From Rhizophagus irregularis (taxonomy: Eukaryota; Glomeromycota; Glomeromycetes; Glomerales; Glomeraceae), in NCBI RefSeq assembly GCF_026210795.1, contig NC_089434.1:2914001-2978000 (forward strand): a stretch of DNA of 64,000 bases. Direction: 5' to 3'. The notes below the pieces were generated by a model. The model was not told the DNA's origin. It did no database searches and was given only the letters and a program-made list of their open reading frames with translations. The translations under genes were made by a program, and so were the position numbers. Every line of letters begins with the position of its first letter. The first letter of the stretch is position 1. This document shows, piece by piece, positions 12,337-24,869 of this stretch.

Positions 12337-12847
12337 TTAAGAAGCGATAGTAACTTCAACTTCAACACCAGGTTCAATTGAGATGGAGGTCTAAAAAAAT
12401 AACGGTTAAGAGCAATAAATTAGATATATGTAAATATAATAAAAAACAAAAAAAAGTTATATAAATTAACATACGATCTGCTTCACAATCTCGCTGGGAG
12501 AATGTAAATCAATCAAACGTTTATGAATTCTCATTTCATATCTATCCCAAGTTTTACTACCTTCACCACAAGGTGATTTGCGAGTAGTAATTCTCAAAAC
12601 TTTAGTAGGAAGACGTACAGGTCCTTTAACCCTCAATTGTTTTTCTTTTGCTCTTCCAATTAGATCCGAACAAACTTTTTCGAGAGCTTTAACATTACGA
12701 GAAGTTAAAGTAATACGGATGCGATGCACCTAGAATTTTAATTTGAATAAAATTAAAATTAATTTAGATTTGGCAACAAAATAATACGATTCTTACTTTA
12801 GGTGCTTCGTCAACAAATTCATCTTTACCCTTAGCGACGTAACTCAT
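12337..12847 (-). CDS. RPS20: 40S ribosomal protein uS10 (S20)
   Basis: Small-subunit head protein near the mRNA entry region. Three exons: 12847-12797, 12729-12475, 12390-12337, giving 119 aa, exactly the family length. The product begins [17 protein letters not shown], continues [20 protein letters not shown] with the conserved [20 protein letters not shown], and ends [16 protein letters not shown]. The short first exon followed by an intron is common for ribosomal protein genes. Its promoter region (12848-13077) is shared with the divergent F-box gene. Confidence 0.98.
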
Positions 12848-13077
12848 GGTTTCTTGTGATTTTTTTTGAAAAAAACCAATGGAAGACAGCGGTGACCAAG
12901 GGAGAAATTATTAAAAAAAAAACTACCGAAATCAGAATCAAAAAAAAAATTTATTCTTTTGGTCTGTTTAATGATTGGTTGGATACTTGTGTGAACCACG
13001 TGGGACTGTCAAGCTTTAAAAGTTAGACAGACACGTAAATTATGTAATTCTGTCGGTAGTTCTTTCATTTTTTTCAA

Positions 13078-15257
13078 ATGTCCTACCAAAAATCAAAACT
13101 AGATATAGCACAGCATGAGCCAATATATAAACGTTCTAAACAGAATCATGTTGCTCAGAAAAGAATTGACTGTGTTAAAGAAAATAAACGAGATTTTGTA
13201 AAAATATTCTCTGATGAACTTAACCTTCATGTTTTTAAGTATTTGTCAGCTGCTGATTTAAGTATTTGCGCACTAGTTTCTCGGCAATGGTGGAGATTGA
13301 CAAACGATCGTCAAGTAAGCCTAATAATTTAAATGCGGTAATTTTGAAAAAAAATACTAATTTGTAATATATTCGCATTTAAAAGTTATGGAAAGATCTT
13401 TTCCTATCACGTTTTAAAGCTCCAAAACGTCCCAATCTTACATATCGCCTTGAAAGTCTTCAAATGATCCCATCACAAATTAATGGCTTTCCTAAATCCC
13501 AGATGTTACCAGATGAGACATGCACTAATAAGGCAGATGAGGAAGATTGGAAAAATATATATCGAGTCAGCCACAATTGGCAAACGGGAAATTGTCGTGT
13601 GATTGATTTCAAACCTTACGTTAATTTGAACAAAGATCGAAAACAAGATGTTTTCTCATCATCATCTTCAGTTTCGCATGAAGAATCGCTAGAGACGCGG
13701 GATATCCCTTCACCTATTAATTTCTTTACACGATTTCATTCAAGTCCTCCCGTTAATACTAATTCTAATCCTCTTGTCCAGTTTACCAGGCATGTTATTT
13801 TAACCGCTTCTTTTTCTGGTATTAATGATATTAATAGTATACCTGAAGTACATCTTTGGCGTGTTGGGAAACAGAATGAACATATAGATACTCTGCGCAG
13901 TGAAGTTTTGCATAAAGAGATCAAAATACAGAAGTCTAAATTCCCAATTACCATTACTTGTTTGAAGTTAGATAGTAATGAAGGGAAAGATGACACAGAA
14001 ACACATAAATTAGTAGCTGGATATTCAAGTGGAGGTTTTACTATCTGGGAGATTGATTCATTAGAAAGGTCAAATAATGACATAGGAAAATGGAGGCACC
14101 GGGAAATCTATACTTTGCCAACGATGTCTTCGCATAGATTGCCTTATACACGAAGTCCACTTATTGCATGTGCATTACATTTCCCAGTTTTAGTTACATG
14201 TACTGAAGATTTTGAGTTGTCAATATACTTTATTGATTATAAGTCAGAAGTTAATACTCTATTAAGTTCCGATGAAAAATCGATTGGACGAGTCGAGTGT
14301 AGACTTGTTCATCAACTAAGAAGTTTTGTTTGCTGGACACCAGTAGAAATATCTGTAGAGTGCATTACAACAGATTCTACGCAATGTACTTCAATGAATT
14401 ATGAGCCTCAAGATTCTTGGAAAGCAATAGTTGCTTATTCGGCTCCATTATATGGTGGTGGTTGGACAGTGGGTATTCAGGAAATAAAATTTTCAGCTAC
14501 ACGGTTGATATCAACACGTCATTGTTCATCTTTACCATCCTTTATCCCTATTCTTTCAGAAAATAATTTCACTGATAATATAGAGCAATTTTCATTTGCT
14601 CCAATTACGACTATCACGTATAATAGTGGTCAATTAGTTACAGCACACTGCGATAACACTTTACAAGTTTATTACGTTCTAGAACAAGGAACAAAATTAG
14701 AATGTAAACATAAATGTACACTATATGGACATACAGGAAGTGTTATGAGTGTTGCTCTGGATGAACATGGTAAGTTAATAACCGGTTCTATGGATCATTC
14801 AATTAAGATATGGGATTTAGGATGGAATTTAGTGAAAAATAATGAACGTCGAAGAAGTAAAGATTATGATAATGATGCAAAAGATATAAATTATCACCAT
14901 AGTCTTTATCGAGATACTGAATTTTCAACAGTTGGAATAACAGCAAAAAGAAAGAAACATGGTGAATGTATTGTGACTTTAAATGATTCTTCAAATAATA
15001 TAAGAGAATTTGAAAAGTATAATTTAGGGATTAAATGGGTCGGATTTGACGAGGGAAGAATTGTTAGTGTTTGTGGCGGTACTAATTTAAAGAACAATTT
15101 ACAAAGCAATATTAAAAATAATGGTTCCAGAAAGGGGCCAATAGGTCCTCCACCAGGATGGGTAGGTTTATCATCAACTGAAACAAAAGTTGATTCTCAA
15201 TTAAATTGTATGGAAGATATAGGAATAGTTAAGGTCTGGTCATTTTGTGATGAATGA
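13078..15257 (+). CDS. F-box / WD40-repeat protein
   Basis: Predicted substrate receptor of an SCF ubiquitin ligase. Two exons, 13078-13314 and 13386-15257, giving 702 aa. The F-box spans roughly residues 36-90 (IFSDELNLHVFKYLSAADLS, then ALVSRQWWRLTNDRQLWKDL) and is interrupted by the only intron. The rest looks like a divergent beta-propeller. The clearest WD repeat is at about residues 523-560 (LYGHTGSVMSVALDEHGKLI, then GSMDHSIKIWDLGW). Weaker blades end GGFTIWEID and GIVKVWSF. Long Ser/Asn-rich loops separate the blades. I cannot place it in a named orthologue group; Pof/Fbw-type proteins are the nearest class. Confidence 0.87.
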
Positions 15258-15465
15258 AAATTTACTTTTTAGTGATAACTATTTAATATGTAACACTAGA
15301 TATTTTTAATGCCTAATTATCCTCATAAATTTTTCTAGAAGCAAATTTCCTAGATTATTTTATTAAGATAAATTTTACGATAGAATCAGTATAACCAATT
15401 AATTTTTAATGTATAAGTGATTATAATTAAACCAAACAGAATTATGTTTTCAAGTAATTTACTTA

Positions 15466-15928
15466 TTATTTTTTACTTTTATTTTTTTCCTGATTTGGTT
15501 TCTTAGTATCCTTATCACTATTTAATTTTATAATACTAAATTTCTGGCCACCATCGACAGCTTCAGCTCTAGATGCGATTACTTGTTCAATATTTTTATT
15601 TATAGCAGCTGTCAATTTCTAATAATTTTTTTAATTAAAAATTACTAATCTTTTTCAACGATTATTTAATTATAAATATATATTACGTACCTTATGCATT
15701 TTTTTTTGTTTTATTAATGATTGTTTTTTTGGTGCGATTGATCTTGCTATTAAATAAATAAATAAAAATTAAAACACGTAATTTTTTTTTTATAAACTGA
15801 ATAAATTTACCTCCTTTCTTTGGCCCAAGTCCGTGACTTGAACTATTATTACTATTTGATTTTGATTTATTTATAATTCTTTTATTGACTGAGCCTTTGA
15901 ACTTTTTCGCAAGAGGACCTTGTGCCAT
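15466..15928 (-). CDS. Small basic DUF2462 / UPF0390-type protein
   Basis: Three exons, 15928-15811, 15746-15691 and 15618-15466, giving 108 aa. The spliced product starts MAQGPLAKKFKG, has GLGPKKGARSIAPKKQSLIK in the middle, and then HKKLTAAINKNIEQVIASRA. This order (MAQG start, GPKKG-R-IAPKK block, K-LT--I---E tail) is that of the DUF2462 family that includes the Leydig cell tumour 10-kDa protein homologues. Function is poorly known; the basic composition suggests a nuclear or nucleolar location (inference). Too fragmented by introns to show as a single frame. Divergent from CCT8 with 136 bp between start codons. Confidence 0.87.
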
Positions 15929-16064
15929 TTTTTAAAAAAGAGGTTTTTTTTTTCAACAGAAAAATTTTAAACATTTTTTATTGGAGGATCTAATTACATA
16001 ATCATAGATCTTTCGCCTATATATAGGGAGTATCTTATTGGGATAGTTTTTATTCATAAAAAAG
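15929..16064. promoter_or_regulatory. Compact divergent promoter, DUF2462 gene / CCT8
   Basis: 136 bp separating the two ATGs. A TATA-like word (ctatatatagg, about 16,017-16,026) sits some 40 bp before the CCT8 start and reads similarly on both strands. Promoter role is inferred. Confidence 0.55.
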
Positions 16065-18403
16065 ATGGCTTTAAAAGTCCCGAAGAGTAGCTATCCTCAA
16101 TTATTTAAAGAAGGTTATAAGGTATGTATGTTTTATTGACACGAGTAAACTTTTATACTGGTAGTAGTAGTGATAGGATACCGATAAGTCGTAATAAATA
16201 TAGAACGCTCTACTGTTTGATGCCGCGTATTTTTATAATATTAAATACATATTTCGGTTTAAAATAGAACCTTCAAGGTGTTGAAGAAGCTGTATTGAAA
16301 AATATTCAAGCTGTCCATGAATTGTCAGAAATTGTTAGAACCTCTTTTGGACCAAATGGTATGGCCACGTTAAGACGTGTATATATGTATTTAGGCTTAT
16401 TTTAACATTATAAATCGTTAATTTTTAAATTTAATAGGGCGAAACAAAATGGTTATCAATCATCTTGAGAAACTTTTTGTTACCAATGATGCAGCTACTA
16501 TTATTCGTGAATTAGAAGTTGTACATCCTGCGGCAAAATTATTGGTAATGGCGAGTCAGCAACAAGAACAGGAGGTATGTTTTCTGGAACTAATTAATTG
16601 TATTGATGGTTCACCTTTTATATGCGTATATGCTTGGCATTAAACTTGAGCTTAATTAAAATTTTATTTTTTATTTTTTATCTCGATTTAAAGATCGGAG
16701 ATGGTACAAATTTTGTTTTGATCTTTGCAGGAGAACTCCTCCAAAAAGCCGCAAATCTTCTTAGAATGGGACTTCATCCAAGTGAAATTGTTCAAGGGTA
16801 TGAACTTGCAAGTAACAAAGCTTCTGAAATTTTAGATGGTAAGGAATTTTGGGATCTTATTGTATTGATTATTAAAGTCATTACTTGATACATTTTACGT
16901 TAATTATGTGCTTTATTTGTTCAAAACATATATAGGATTATCGGTTGATAGTGTGAACGATTGTAAATCAAGAAGTGAATTAGAGAAATCAATTAAAACA
17001 TCAATTGCATCAAAACAATCAGGATATGAAAATTTACTTACTAATTTAGTTATTGACGCGACATTAATGGTTTTACCAAAAAATCCTCAACATTTTAATG
17101 TAGATAGCGTACGTATAGTAAAAATTATGGGTAGTAATATTTATGAAAGTAAAGTAGTAAAAGGTATGGTATTTGGTAGAGAATCTGAAGGTACTGTAAA
17201 TAAATCATTGAAATCAAAAATAGCAATATTTACATGCCCATTAGACTTAGCTCAAACTGAAACAAAAGGTACAGTATTAATTCATAATGCAAAAGAAATG
17301 TTAAATTTTACTAAAGGTGAAGAGGAACAAATCGAAAAAATTTTTAAAGAATTTGAATCAGCTGGTATAAAAGTTGTAGTGACGGGGGGTTCTGTTGGTG
17401 AATTGGCCTTACATTATTTAAATAGATTTAACATTATGGTAGTGAAGGTTTTGTCAAAATTTGATTTAAGAAGATTATGTAGAGTTGTTGGTGCTACAGC
17501 TTTAGCTAGATTGGGTGTACCTACTGCTGAAGAAATGGGCCATTGTGATGTTGTTGAAACTGTTGAGATTGGTGGTGATAGAGTAACGGTCTTTAGACAA
17601 GGTGAGGTAACAAATACTGTGAGGCCTTTTTTTCTCAAACAATATGTTTAATTTTTTTTCTGTGCATACGAATAATTACGCGAATTTACAGAGGACGAAA
17701 AATCAAAAACTGCTACTATTGTTATTCGTGGTGCTACTCAAAATGTTCTTGACGATATTGAACGTGCTATTGACGATGGTGTCAATAATGTTAAAGCTGT
17801 TACAAGAGATCCTCGCCTCGTTCCTGGCGCTGGTGCTACTGAAATGGAATTAGTTAAACAATTAACTTCTTTCGGAGAGGTATATATAAATTAAAGCATT
17901 TGCGATAAAAAAAATAATTTATTGAAAATTGTCAATTCTTGATAGAAAACTCCCGGTATCAACCAACATTCAATTAAAGCATTCGCTGAAGCACTTGAAG
18001 CTTTTCCACGTACTTTAAGTGAAAATAGTGGTTTAGATGTTACAGAAATTTTACCGAAACTTTATTCGGCTCACCACAATGAATCCACTTCAGCCACTGA
18101 GGATGATAAATCCGGCGCTTGTGTTGGTATTGACATTGAAAATGATGATATTGTTGATGTTACTAAATTACCTAATCCCGTCTTAGATGTTTTAATAACT
18201 AAACACTGGGCTATTAAATTTGCTACTGAGGCTGCACTGACTGTTTTAAGAGTTGATCAGGTATTTCACATATCGATAATTGGTTTTTTGTCGCGATATC
18301 CTGCTAATATCATAATTACTGTTTTTGGAACTAGATTATCATGAGTAAACCTGCTGGTGGACCTAAACCTCCTCAACAGAACTCTAATTGGGATGAAGAT
18401 TAA
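16065..18403 (+). CDS. CCT8: Chaperonin CCT/TRiC subunit theta
   Basis: One of eight subunits of the cytosolic group II chaperonin that folds actin and tubulin. Eight exons: 16065-16121, 16268-16358, 16438-16574, 16694-16838, 16936-17606, 17694-17879, 17946-18260, 18335-18403, giving 556 aa, as expected. Residues 97-100 are the nucleotide-binding GDGT. Upstream lie TSFGPNGRNKMVINHLEKLF and the TNDAATIIREL block; downstream come LFRRLCRVV-like text (FDLRRLCRVVGATALARLG) and GAGATEMELVKQL. The C-terminal end (MSKPAGGPKPP, then NWDED) is specific to the theta subunit. The exon 6 acceptor is the second AG of cagag (17692-17693); the first AG would break the frame. Converges on PRMT4 with 299 bp between stop codons. 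Confidence 0.97.
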
Positions 18404-18702
18404 CTTGTATATAGCTTTATTTTAATTATAACACTGATTGATTAGTAATGCCTAAAGTGAAACTTATTTATAAGTAACTTTACAATATCACTTAGATAAA
18501 ACTTCCATGTATAATCAGACGACAATGAAAAAATTTTATTTCACAAATATTTTCGTTGAATATTTATTCTATATACTTTAATTCTTAAAGAATAAATATA
18601 TTTCTTCAAATAATAAAAATATTATTTCTAATTCTTCCTTAAAATAACAATTCTATATAGGTAACATCAAATTCAATTTTTTGCAAAAAAATTTTCGCAA
18701 AG

Positions 18703-20498
18703 TTAAAGAACAAATTGACCATTATTAGTAGCATCATCCAACAGATTATTTTCAACTACAACAGTAACATCTAAAGGTTGTTCGGGCTCATATAAACAAC
18801 TATATTCAGGTCTAAAAATACTATCGTTACCAGTTTGTGGATAATAACTATAATTGTAAGTTTGTTCATGTAATCTCCATTTATTTCTTCTTCTATTATA
18901 ATCTAAATTAAGTATAGGTGATGGAGACGATAATGGATCTGACAATTGACTAGTACCGTCATTCAATAATATTTCAGCTTCTATAGTATATGATCTCATT
19001 TCGTTTACAATACATCTCATCCACCCTTGTATAGTCTGCCCCGCATTAACCGCTAATGGCTCTTTTAACAAGAATCTAACTTGCTGCCAGTGTGTTCTTT
19101 CTGCTGTTGGATTTGTTGTCATAGTAATTGGGTTACCGTTCTGTATTGTGGCCGGTGGTGAAAATTGTAAATCAAACCATCCTGCTATACCGTGAATAAT
19201 TCCCGTGTATGATGCTTGCCAAATAAATGGTATTGTGAAATCTCGCAATTCTTCTAATGTTATTGTATAAAAATCAACAAGATATCCACCAGGATTAGCT
19301 GGCGCAATTAAGGTACGTGGATCAAATCCTCCAACAACCGGCATGCCTTTACCGATTCGTTTTGTTACAGAGAAAATTATTAATTAAATCATAAAGAGAA
19401 CGCTTTCAAAAAAATGTGCACTTACCAAACATCTCATCTTTGGCATCAGCATATACTGCAGTTAAATCTACACCATAAAAAGATTGTTGTTCCCAGAATC
19501 TGGCTTTACCCATAGTCTCACTCCATAAACCAGCATCTGTAAAAGGAGCAAGAAATATTGATCCAGTTGAAGGAAAAAGTGTTCCCCCAGGTTTTAAATA
19601 ATGATCTCGAGCATAAAGATAACTTTCAAGCTTCATTTTACATGCATAAGAATCAATGATTAGATTATATTTATATTAAAGAAATTATTACAAAAGGTTA
19701 GTAACTTGACTTTAAGAGAAAAAAATTTATTTGTTTACGGTATATTATATATGCATATAGTGTTAATCTACGCAAGAACTTAATATTAAGAAAGATTCTT
19801 GCGTATATTATCTTACCATTCTCTCATGGATCAACAAAACTCCAATAGGTTCAGAAATAATTGTGTCCACTTGAGGAATCGGAAGATTCGGTTGTTCAAT
19901 TTTGGCTAATGAAACCAGGAAAAAGAATTAGTTATTTATACTATACTTTGGTTATAGAACAGGAAGGGCCTACCTTGAACAACTTCAATCTTGTCTTTTA
20001 AGAAAGCATTCTTTCCCGGGACTTCATTTCCTGAAGCATTAGCGGCATCGACAATTTTTTGCATTTTCTCGGCCATATTTGAAGCTTCAACGGCATATAC
20101 TTTACGCGCTCCAGCTTGAACCGCAAAGTATGATAGAATACCCGAACCTAAATAATACCAAAAAAATGTAAGCTTAAAATGTATTAATTAAAGGCTCAAA
20201 TATATACATACCAGCACCAACGTCTAAGACCAGTTTATCATGGAAACATACAGGACCATTCAAAAGTATTGCCGAACGGTAAGTGGAAGTTCGTACTGTA
20301 TCTTGAAGCATATTTTGCTGTTGTTAAAACAAAACTCTCTGTTTAACAAGCCACCAGGAGTTTTCTTTGAGACGCGTTTGGAACTAAGTTCTTGAAAACC
20401 ACCTGATGCTGGAGCATGGCATAATACGAAAAATAGGCAGGATCGCGTCCTTCTGTTGAAGGAACTTTACCGTTTGCATTTAATGAAGCGTTCGACAT
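18703..20498 (-). CDS. PRMT4: Type I protein arginine methyltransferase, CARM1/PRMT4-like
   Basis: SAM-dependent enzyme making asymmetric dimethylarginine on histone H3 and splicing or transcription factors. Six exons: 20498-20403, 20317-20212, 20147-19974, 19905-19817, 19630-19426, 19346-18703, giving 437 aa. Helix X motif [17 protein letters not shown] is at about 22-38. SAM motif [21 protein letters not shown] is near 61-80. The double-E loop [13 protein letters not shown] is at about 143-155, with the Glu-Pro start typical of CARM1 rather than the SEWMG of PRMT1. The THW loop is at about 308-310. The beta-barrel exon is intact. The C-terminus after the barrel is a short Asn/Tyr-rich tail, and the N-terminal EVH1-like domain of animal CARM1 is absent, as in plant and protist forms. 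Confidence 0.93.
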
Positions 20499-21856
20499 AC
20501 TTTTTTTTCAACTAAAAAAAAAGTTGTTTTGTACCCAAAAGGAGAGAAGAACTAAAAAAAAGATCAAGTACCAAAAAAAAAGAGATCAAAAAAAAAAAGA
20601 AACAATGTAAAAAAAAAAGTTGAAGACGAGTTTTTTGAGTTTATTGTTGCGTGCGTGTGACACTCGTGTAAACAAATATGTTGTCATACAATGCGTCTCT
20701 ATGACTGAAATTTAGAGCAAAATATCGTTTTTGATTCGCAGCTAATTGATACAAGTCACTTTTTTATCAAATAAGAAAAGGAGAAAATACAACTATATTT
20801 GAGCAATATTTACATAACTTTTTATCTTTATAATTCAAAGAAAATACTCATTCTTATGTCAGCATGCCGGCTTTATAGTGTTTTAATGTTTTATTTATGT
20901 CATGCATTGGCGTGACAATCAGGCCTAGTTCAATTTTAAAATTAAAAATTAAACGTTCTGTTTTATAAAATATCGATAAATATATAAATGATAATAATAT
21001 TAGACATTGCTAAATAAATTCTTTAATATCTATGTTGCCACTTATCCATAATTTAAAATATGAAATGAAAAAAAAATAAATAAATAAACCAATTTAATTA
21101 ATTTTAGTTTAAACCCATATAAAATATTTCATATCTTATACTAAAATTATTATTTATTTGCTAGTAAATTGTTGCCTATTTGCTAAATGATATATTTTTA
21201 TATCATTATTTTGCATTTTAGAATACTTTGAATTTATTTTAGCTTTATTATTTTATTTTTTCTATAGTAATTATTTTTCTGGGTAAAAACTTTTTTCTAA
21301 AATATTTTAAGCTGATTTTTTCTTTATTATTTTTTTTTTTAAAAAGTTTTTAATAAAAACAATTATTATTTATATATTTTATTTTTATTATTATTTCTCT
21401 TTTTTTTAATAATTAAAGCAGTTTACTAATTTTATTAAAGCTAAATAACAAACTAACTCAATTAAAAAAGATTCTTTTAAATTTAAATTAATAGATTAAA
21501 AAGTAAAAAATATACACTTTACAATATAGTTTAACAATTGCCATTTAAAAGAAATTACAGTCAACTCTGAATATAATGAATTAAAATTTGAATATACTAA
21601 ACTAATATTGAGAAGTTTATTCAAAACTATTAATTTTGGATAGATTTTGAATAACCTTTAATATATTTAAAACATGTTTAAATTTTGGTTAAAACTTTAT
21701 TAAATACTGTACTAAATTATCTATTACAAATCCAATTTATTTATAACTAATTATGCTGGATCTAATAAACTATATAATAAAATTATTACATCTAAATTTA
21801 TTTTAATTAAACAATTATATTAATCTATATATTTGATATTTCTAATATTATAATTG
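20499..21856. other. AT-rich intergenic region
   Basis: The 5' flank of PRMT4 is A-rich (poly-A runs 20,515-20,620, on the side of the PRMT4 leader). The rest is very AT-rich with no open frame or repeat I can define. Confidence 0.55.
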
Positions 21857-22011
21857 GGCGCTTTGCAGTAAAAAGGAATGAAACTACTAAAAAAAATAAA
21901 AAATAAGTTAATATAAAGTCTGAACAAATTATAGCATTTAGAATATTTTTGGCATATAAAAAAAAATTTGAATTTTTTCAGTAGTTTCATTCTTTTTTAC
22001 TGCAAAGCGCC
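21857..22011. mobile_element. Short MITE with near-perfect TIRs
   Basis: 155 bp. The left arm ggcgctttgcagtaaaaa and the right arm are inverted copies over about 32 bp with one mismatch. The interior is A/T-only. No coding capacity. Confidence 0.8.
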
Positions 22012-22377
22012 TATATAATATAAATTAGTTATACTAATCATAATTTTTTTTATTAAAGTATAGAAAATTTTTTAAAAAATTCTAATATATTAATTTTTTT
22101 TGTTTATATATAAAAATATGAATTTTACAAAAAAATCCAACTCTTTTTAATATTAACATTATACAATAATACTATATTGGAAAATTAATAATAGCTAATA
22201 TTTTGAAAGAAAAAAGTATATAGAAGTATTAAAAAATTTTATAATAATATTATTAAAATCTACTATATAATAATTGTTTTTGTGTATAACTGTAATGTTT
22301 AGAATAACTAGTAACTATATATTAATATTTTATTAGTTAATTTATATATCAAATAGTTCAATATAAAAATATAAGTA

Positions 22378-22574
22378 CAGTCGACCCCCTATATAGTCAC
22401 CCCCTGTATAATCATATCATATAAAATTCCCTTTATAAGCACACCATATTTTGGCCCAATGTACTAATAAATATATTAGAAAAACCTCTTCTATAATCAC
22501 AACATATGACTTTTTTTATAATCACACCCTTTTTTTTTGGTCCCAAGGGGTGTGACTATAAAGGAGGCCAACTG
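22378..22574. mobile_element. TA-flanked MITE, cagtYgac family
   Basis: 197 bp bounded by TA on both sides (22376-22377, 22575-22576). The left end is cagtcgaccccctatatagt; the right end is its imperfect inverse, ending ggccaactg. The same terminal motif (cagtcaactc...tatagtcac) recurs at 23,366, 34,733 and 59,647. TIR style and TA duplication fit a Tc1/mariner-pogo type origin. Confidence 0.8.
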
Positions 22575-22716
22575 TACTAACTATAAAAATATTTAATTTA
22601 TTTATATAGTAAAAGAAATAATATATATTACTATTTAAATAATTTAGTACTATATAAATATTAAAATTTTATACAAAAAATCTGATTTAAATATTAAATA
22701 TAAATATGGATTTTAT

Positions 22717-23106
22717 AAAAAATCGCCATTGCGATGTGTCGCAAGTGTCACGTGACTTTACATATGTGAATAATTTGTCACCCCGCATCACATCCTTTAG
22801 TTTTCCATTTTTATTATTTATTCTGGGGACTTGAATTTTTTCAGTGCAAAAAATACTATTTGTCACTCCCTATATATCACATGCTTAATCTCGGCCAAAT
22901 TTTATAACGCTGGCCAAAATATCCTTTTTTGGAGCTTTAGGTAATGTTACACAATCCAAAAAAAAGCAATTTTATTTTTCAGCAAAATTCCAAGTTTTTG
23001 TTACACAAAACTTTCAAAAAAGGAAATTTCTTTGACGATCTTTTAATTCCGGCCGGAATTACAAAATCACGTGACACTGGTGATGCATTGCCATGGCGAT
23101 AAAAAA
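22717..23106. mobile_element. MITE with E-box-containing TIRs
   Basis: About 390 bp. The arms aaaaaatcgccattgcgatg (left) and ggcgataaaaaac (right, inverse) extend about 40 bp with a few mismatches. Each ends inward in the palindrome gtcacgtgac, a perfect E-box. The interior has duplicated gttacacaa words. Non-coding. Confidence 0.7.
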
Positions 23107-23170
23107 CAAAACCCTATAAATATTATATAAAAAAGGTATATATAAGTTTAATTAGAACAAATATTATATA

Positions 23171-23366
23171 AAGATTATCTCTCTACAATTAATATTGGCA
23201 GAGTTATGATACAATAAAGTTTTAAGTATAATTCTGGCTAAAATTATGTTAATTTTTGGCCAGAATTATGATATACTAATATAAGAAATTTTTTATATAG
23301 TCACATCTCATTATAATCACCAAATATAAACTGTTCCAAATGTGTGACTATAAAGAGAGTTGACTG
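23171..23366. mobile_element. Right half of the cagtYgac transposon (uninterrupted copy)
   Basis: Matches 47,106-47,266 followed directly by 59,609-59,647. It therefore shows the sequence before the retroelement stack inserted: ataatcaccaaatat at 23313-23327 runs straight into aaactgttccaaatgtgtg. Ends gagttgactg followed by TA. Confidence 0.85.
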
Positions 23367-23398
<32 letters not shown>

Positions 23399-23600
23399 TG
23401 ATTTATATATGCTTTATTGATATGTAGTTTATATACCATACAAACAAATTATCATAAGCTATATCCACCCAGTAGGATGCAATCATCAAAATATGGATAA
23501 GAATAAATATAGAATAAAAAATAATTAGTGTTGTATCTATTGATTATAAAAATAATTAATATTATATCTATTGATTATATTATAGAAATTGTTGTTATTA

Positions 23601-23607
23601 TTATAAA

Positions 23608-23638
<31 letters not shown>

Positions 23639-23640
23639 TT
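23601..23640. repeat. (ATT)n microsatellite
   Basis: About ten ATT units following a poly-T run at 23,378-23,397. Confidence 0.9.
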
Positions 23641-23695
23641 TTCCCTCCCTTTTTCCTTTCAAATTTGGTAAATTTATGTATAATTCCAAGTTTAA

Positions 23696-24567
23696 TTATA
23701 CTGTTGCTAAATCAATTATAACATTGTTAACAACATTTTTTGTCTTTTTATAAGCCCAACTAAACCACCAGTTATTATTAATTAATAAACACATTTGATC
23801 TTGAGCTTTTTTTCCCATTCTATAGCATTTTGATAATATGAGATTTTCATTTTTTAAGTTTTCAAGCTGTACTGAATCCAATTCCAATGATGTATCACCA
23901 AACTCTACCATTTGATCTTCCTGTGAATTTGTTATATTATGCTTCTTTGATTGTTGTTTATTCTGTTTTAATTGCTTGATTTATTGATGAGGGAATTTAA
24001 AATAATGATCCATATTTTCAGATTCATTTAATTTGTCTTTTTTTCCAATATTTTTAGCCTTTTCCCATGCATTAGTAGCATTACATCTAGGCAACCAAAT
24101 TAATTCCTTAAAGTGTATGATGAAGGAATCCAAAAGTGAAACCAAAAATAAAATGTTTTTTGACTCTGAGAATCCAAATATTTGTTTTGATATTTTGGAA
24201 AAATTAGTGTTAATCTTAGCTTCCAAGGCCAGTAAGCAAAAATCAAAAAATTTTTTATCATCATGTTGTGCTCCTAGTATCTGGTTTAATTTCTTATTTA
24301 TAATCTTAGGTGTATCCTCTGTTGTATTACTCCATTTTTGAATTATGGAAATCATATCATTTTGCATTCTGCTTTTGATTATAGGCCATAAGTCCTTATT
24401 GGCCTCACATTCAATGAAATGATGTTTGTTTTCTTTTTTGTTAGCATTGCACCTTGGACAGACAAACTCTTTGTATAGATTTAGTTTTCGCTGTAGAAGA
24501 ATAGTACCTATAGGAAGAAGTTTAGCAAATAGTTTAACAATAAATATTAAGTGCCAATGTTTTTTAA
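23696..24567 (-). pseudogene. Decayed LINE, C-terminal part
   Basis: Minus-strand remnant downstream of the RNase H domain. It has the Cys/His motif CPRCNANKKENKHHFIECEA (CxxC...HxxxC), which in EN-RT-RNase H LINEs follows RNase H. Further on, IWLPRCNATNAWEKAKNI aligns with IWLCRNVLFHAWEKSQGI of the younger LINEs at 41 kb. A separate frame at 23696-23911 may be its extreme C-terminus. Separated from the RNase H piece by the MITE at 24568-24859. Confidence 0.8.
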
Positions 24568-24859
24568 GGACCCCGGATATCTCCAAAACAGGTCATAAGT
24601 CACACTTTCGGCAGATTGGCCCATTTTTCAGGGCTCAAAAAATCATTTTTTGTAAATATCTCGGCATCCAGTAGTCCAATTTTGATGAACTTTTTTTTAA
24701 ATTGTAGAGCTAAATGAGGGCTACAAAATAAAAAAAGTTCATTAAAATTGAATTACTGGATGCTGAGATATTTACAAAAAACGATTTTTGAGTTTCAGCA
24801 AAAAGGGGTGTTTTTGGCCAAAAGTCCATTATGACCTTTATATTAAATATCCGGGGTCC
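24568..24859. mobile_element. MITE inserted in the LINE remnant (10-bp TSD)
   Basis: 292 bp with perfect 13-bp ends ggaccccggatat. Flanked by the 10-bp duplication tgttttttaa (24558-24567, 24860-24869). The interior is largely self-complementary, so the transcript would fold on itself. TSD length fits a Mutator-like origin. Removing it and one TSD copy makes the LINE protein reading continuous (SIKK to HWHLIF). Confidence 0.88.
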
Positions 24860-24869
24860 TGTTTTTTAA

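Noticed and set aside
24033-24674. Plus-strand frames opposite the LINE remnant
   Set aside because: Antisense shadows of the zinc-motif and RNase H coding strand.
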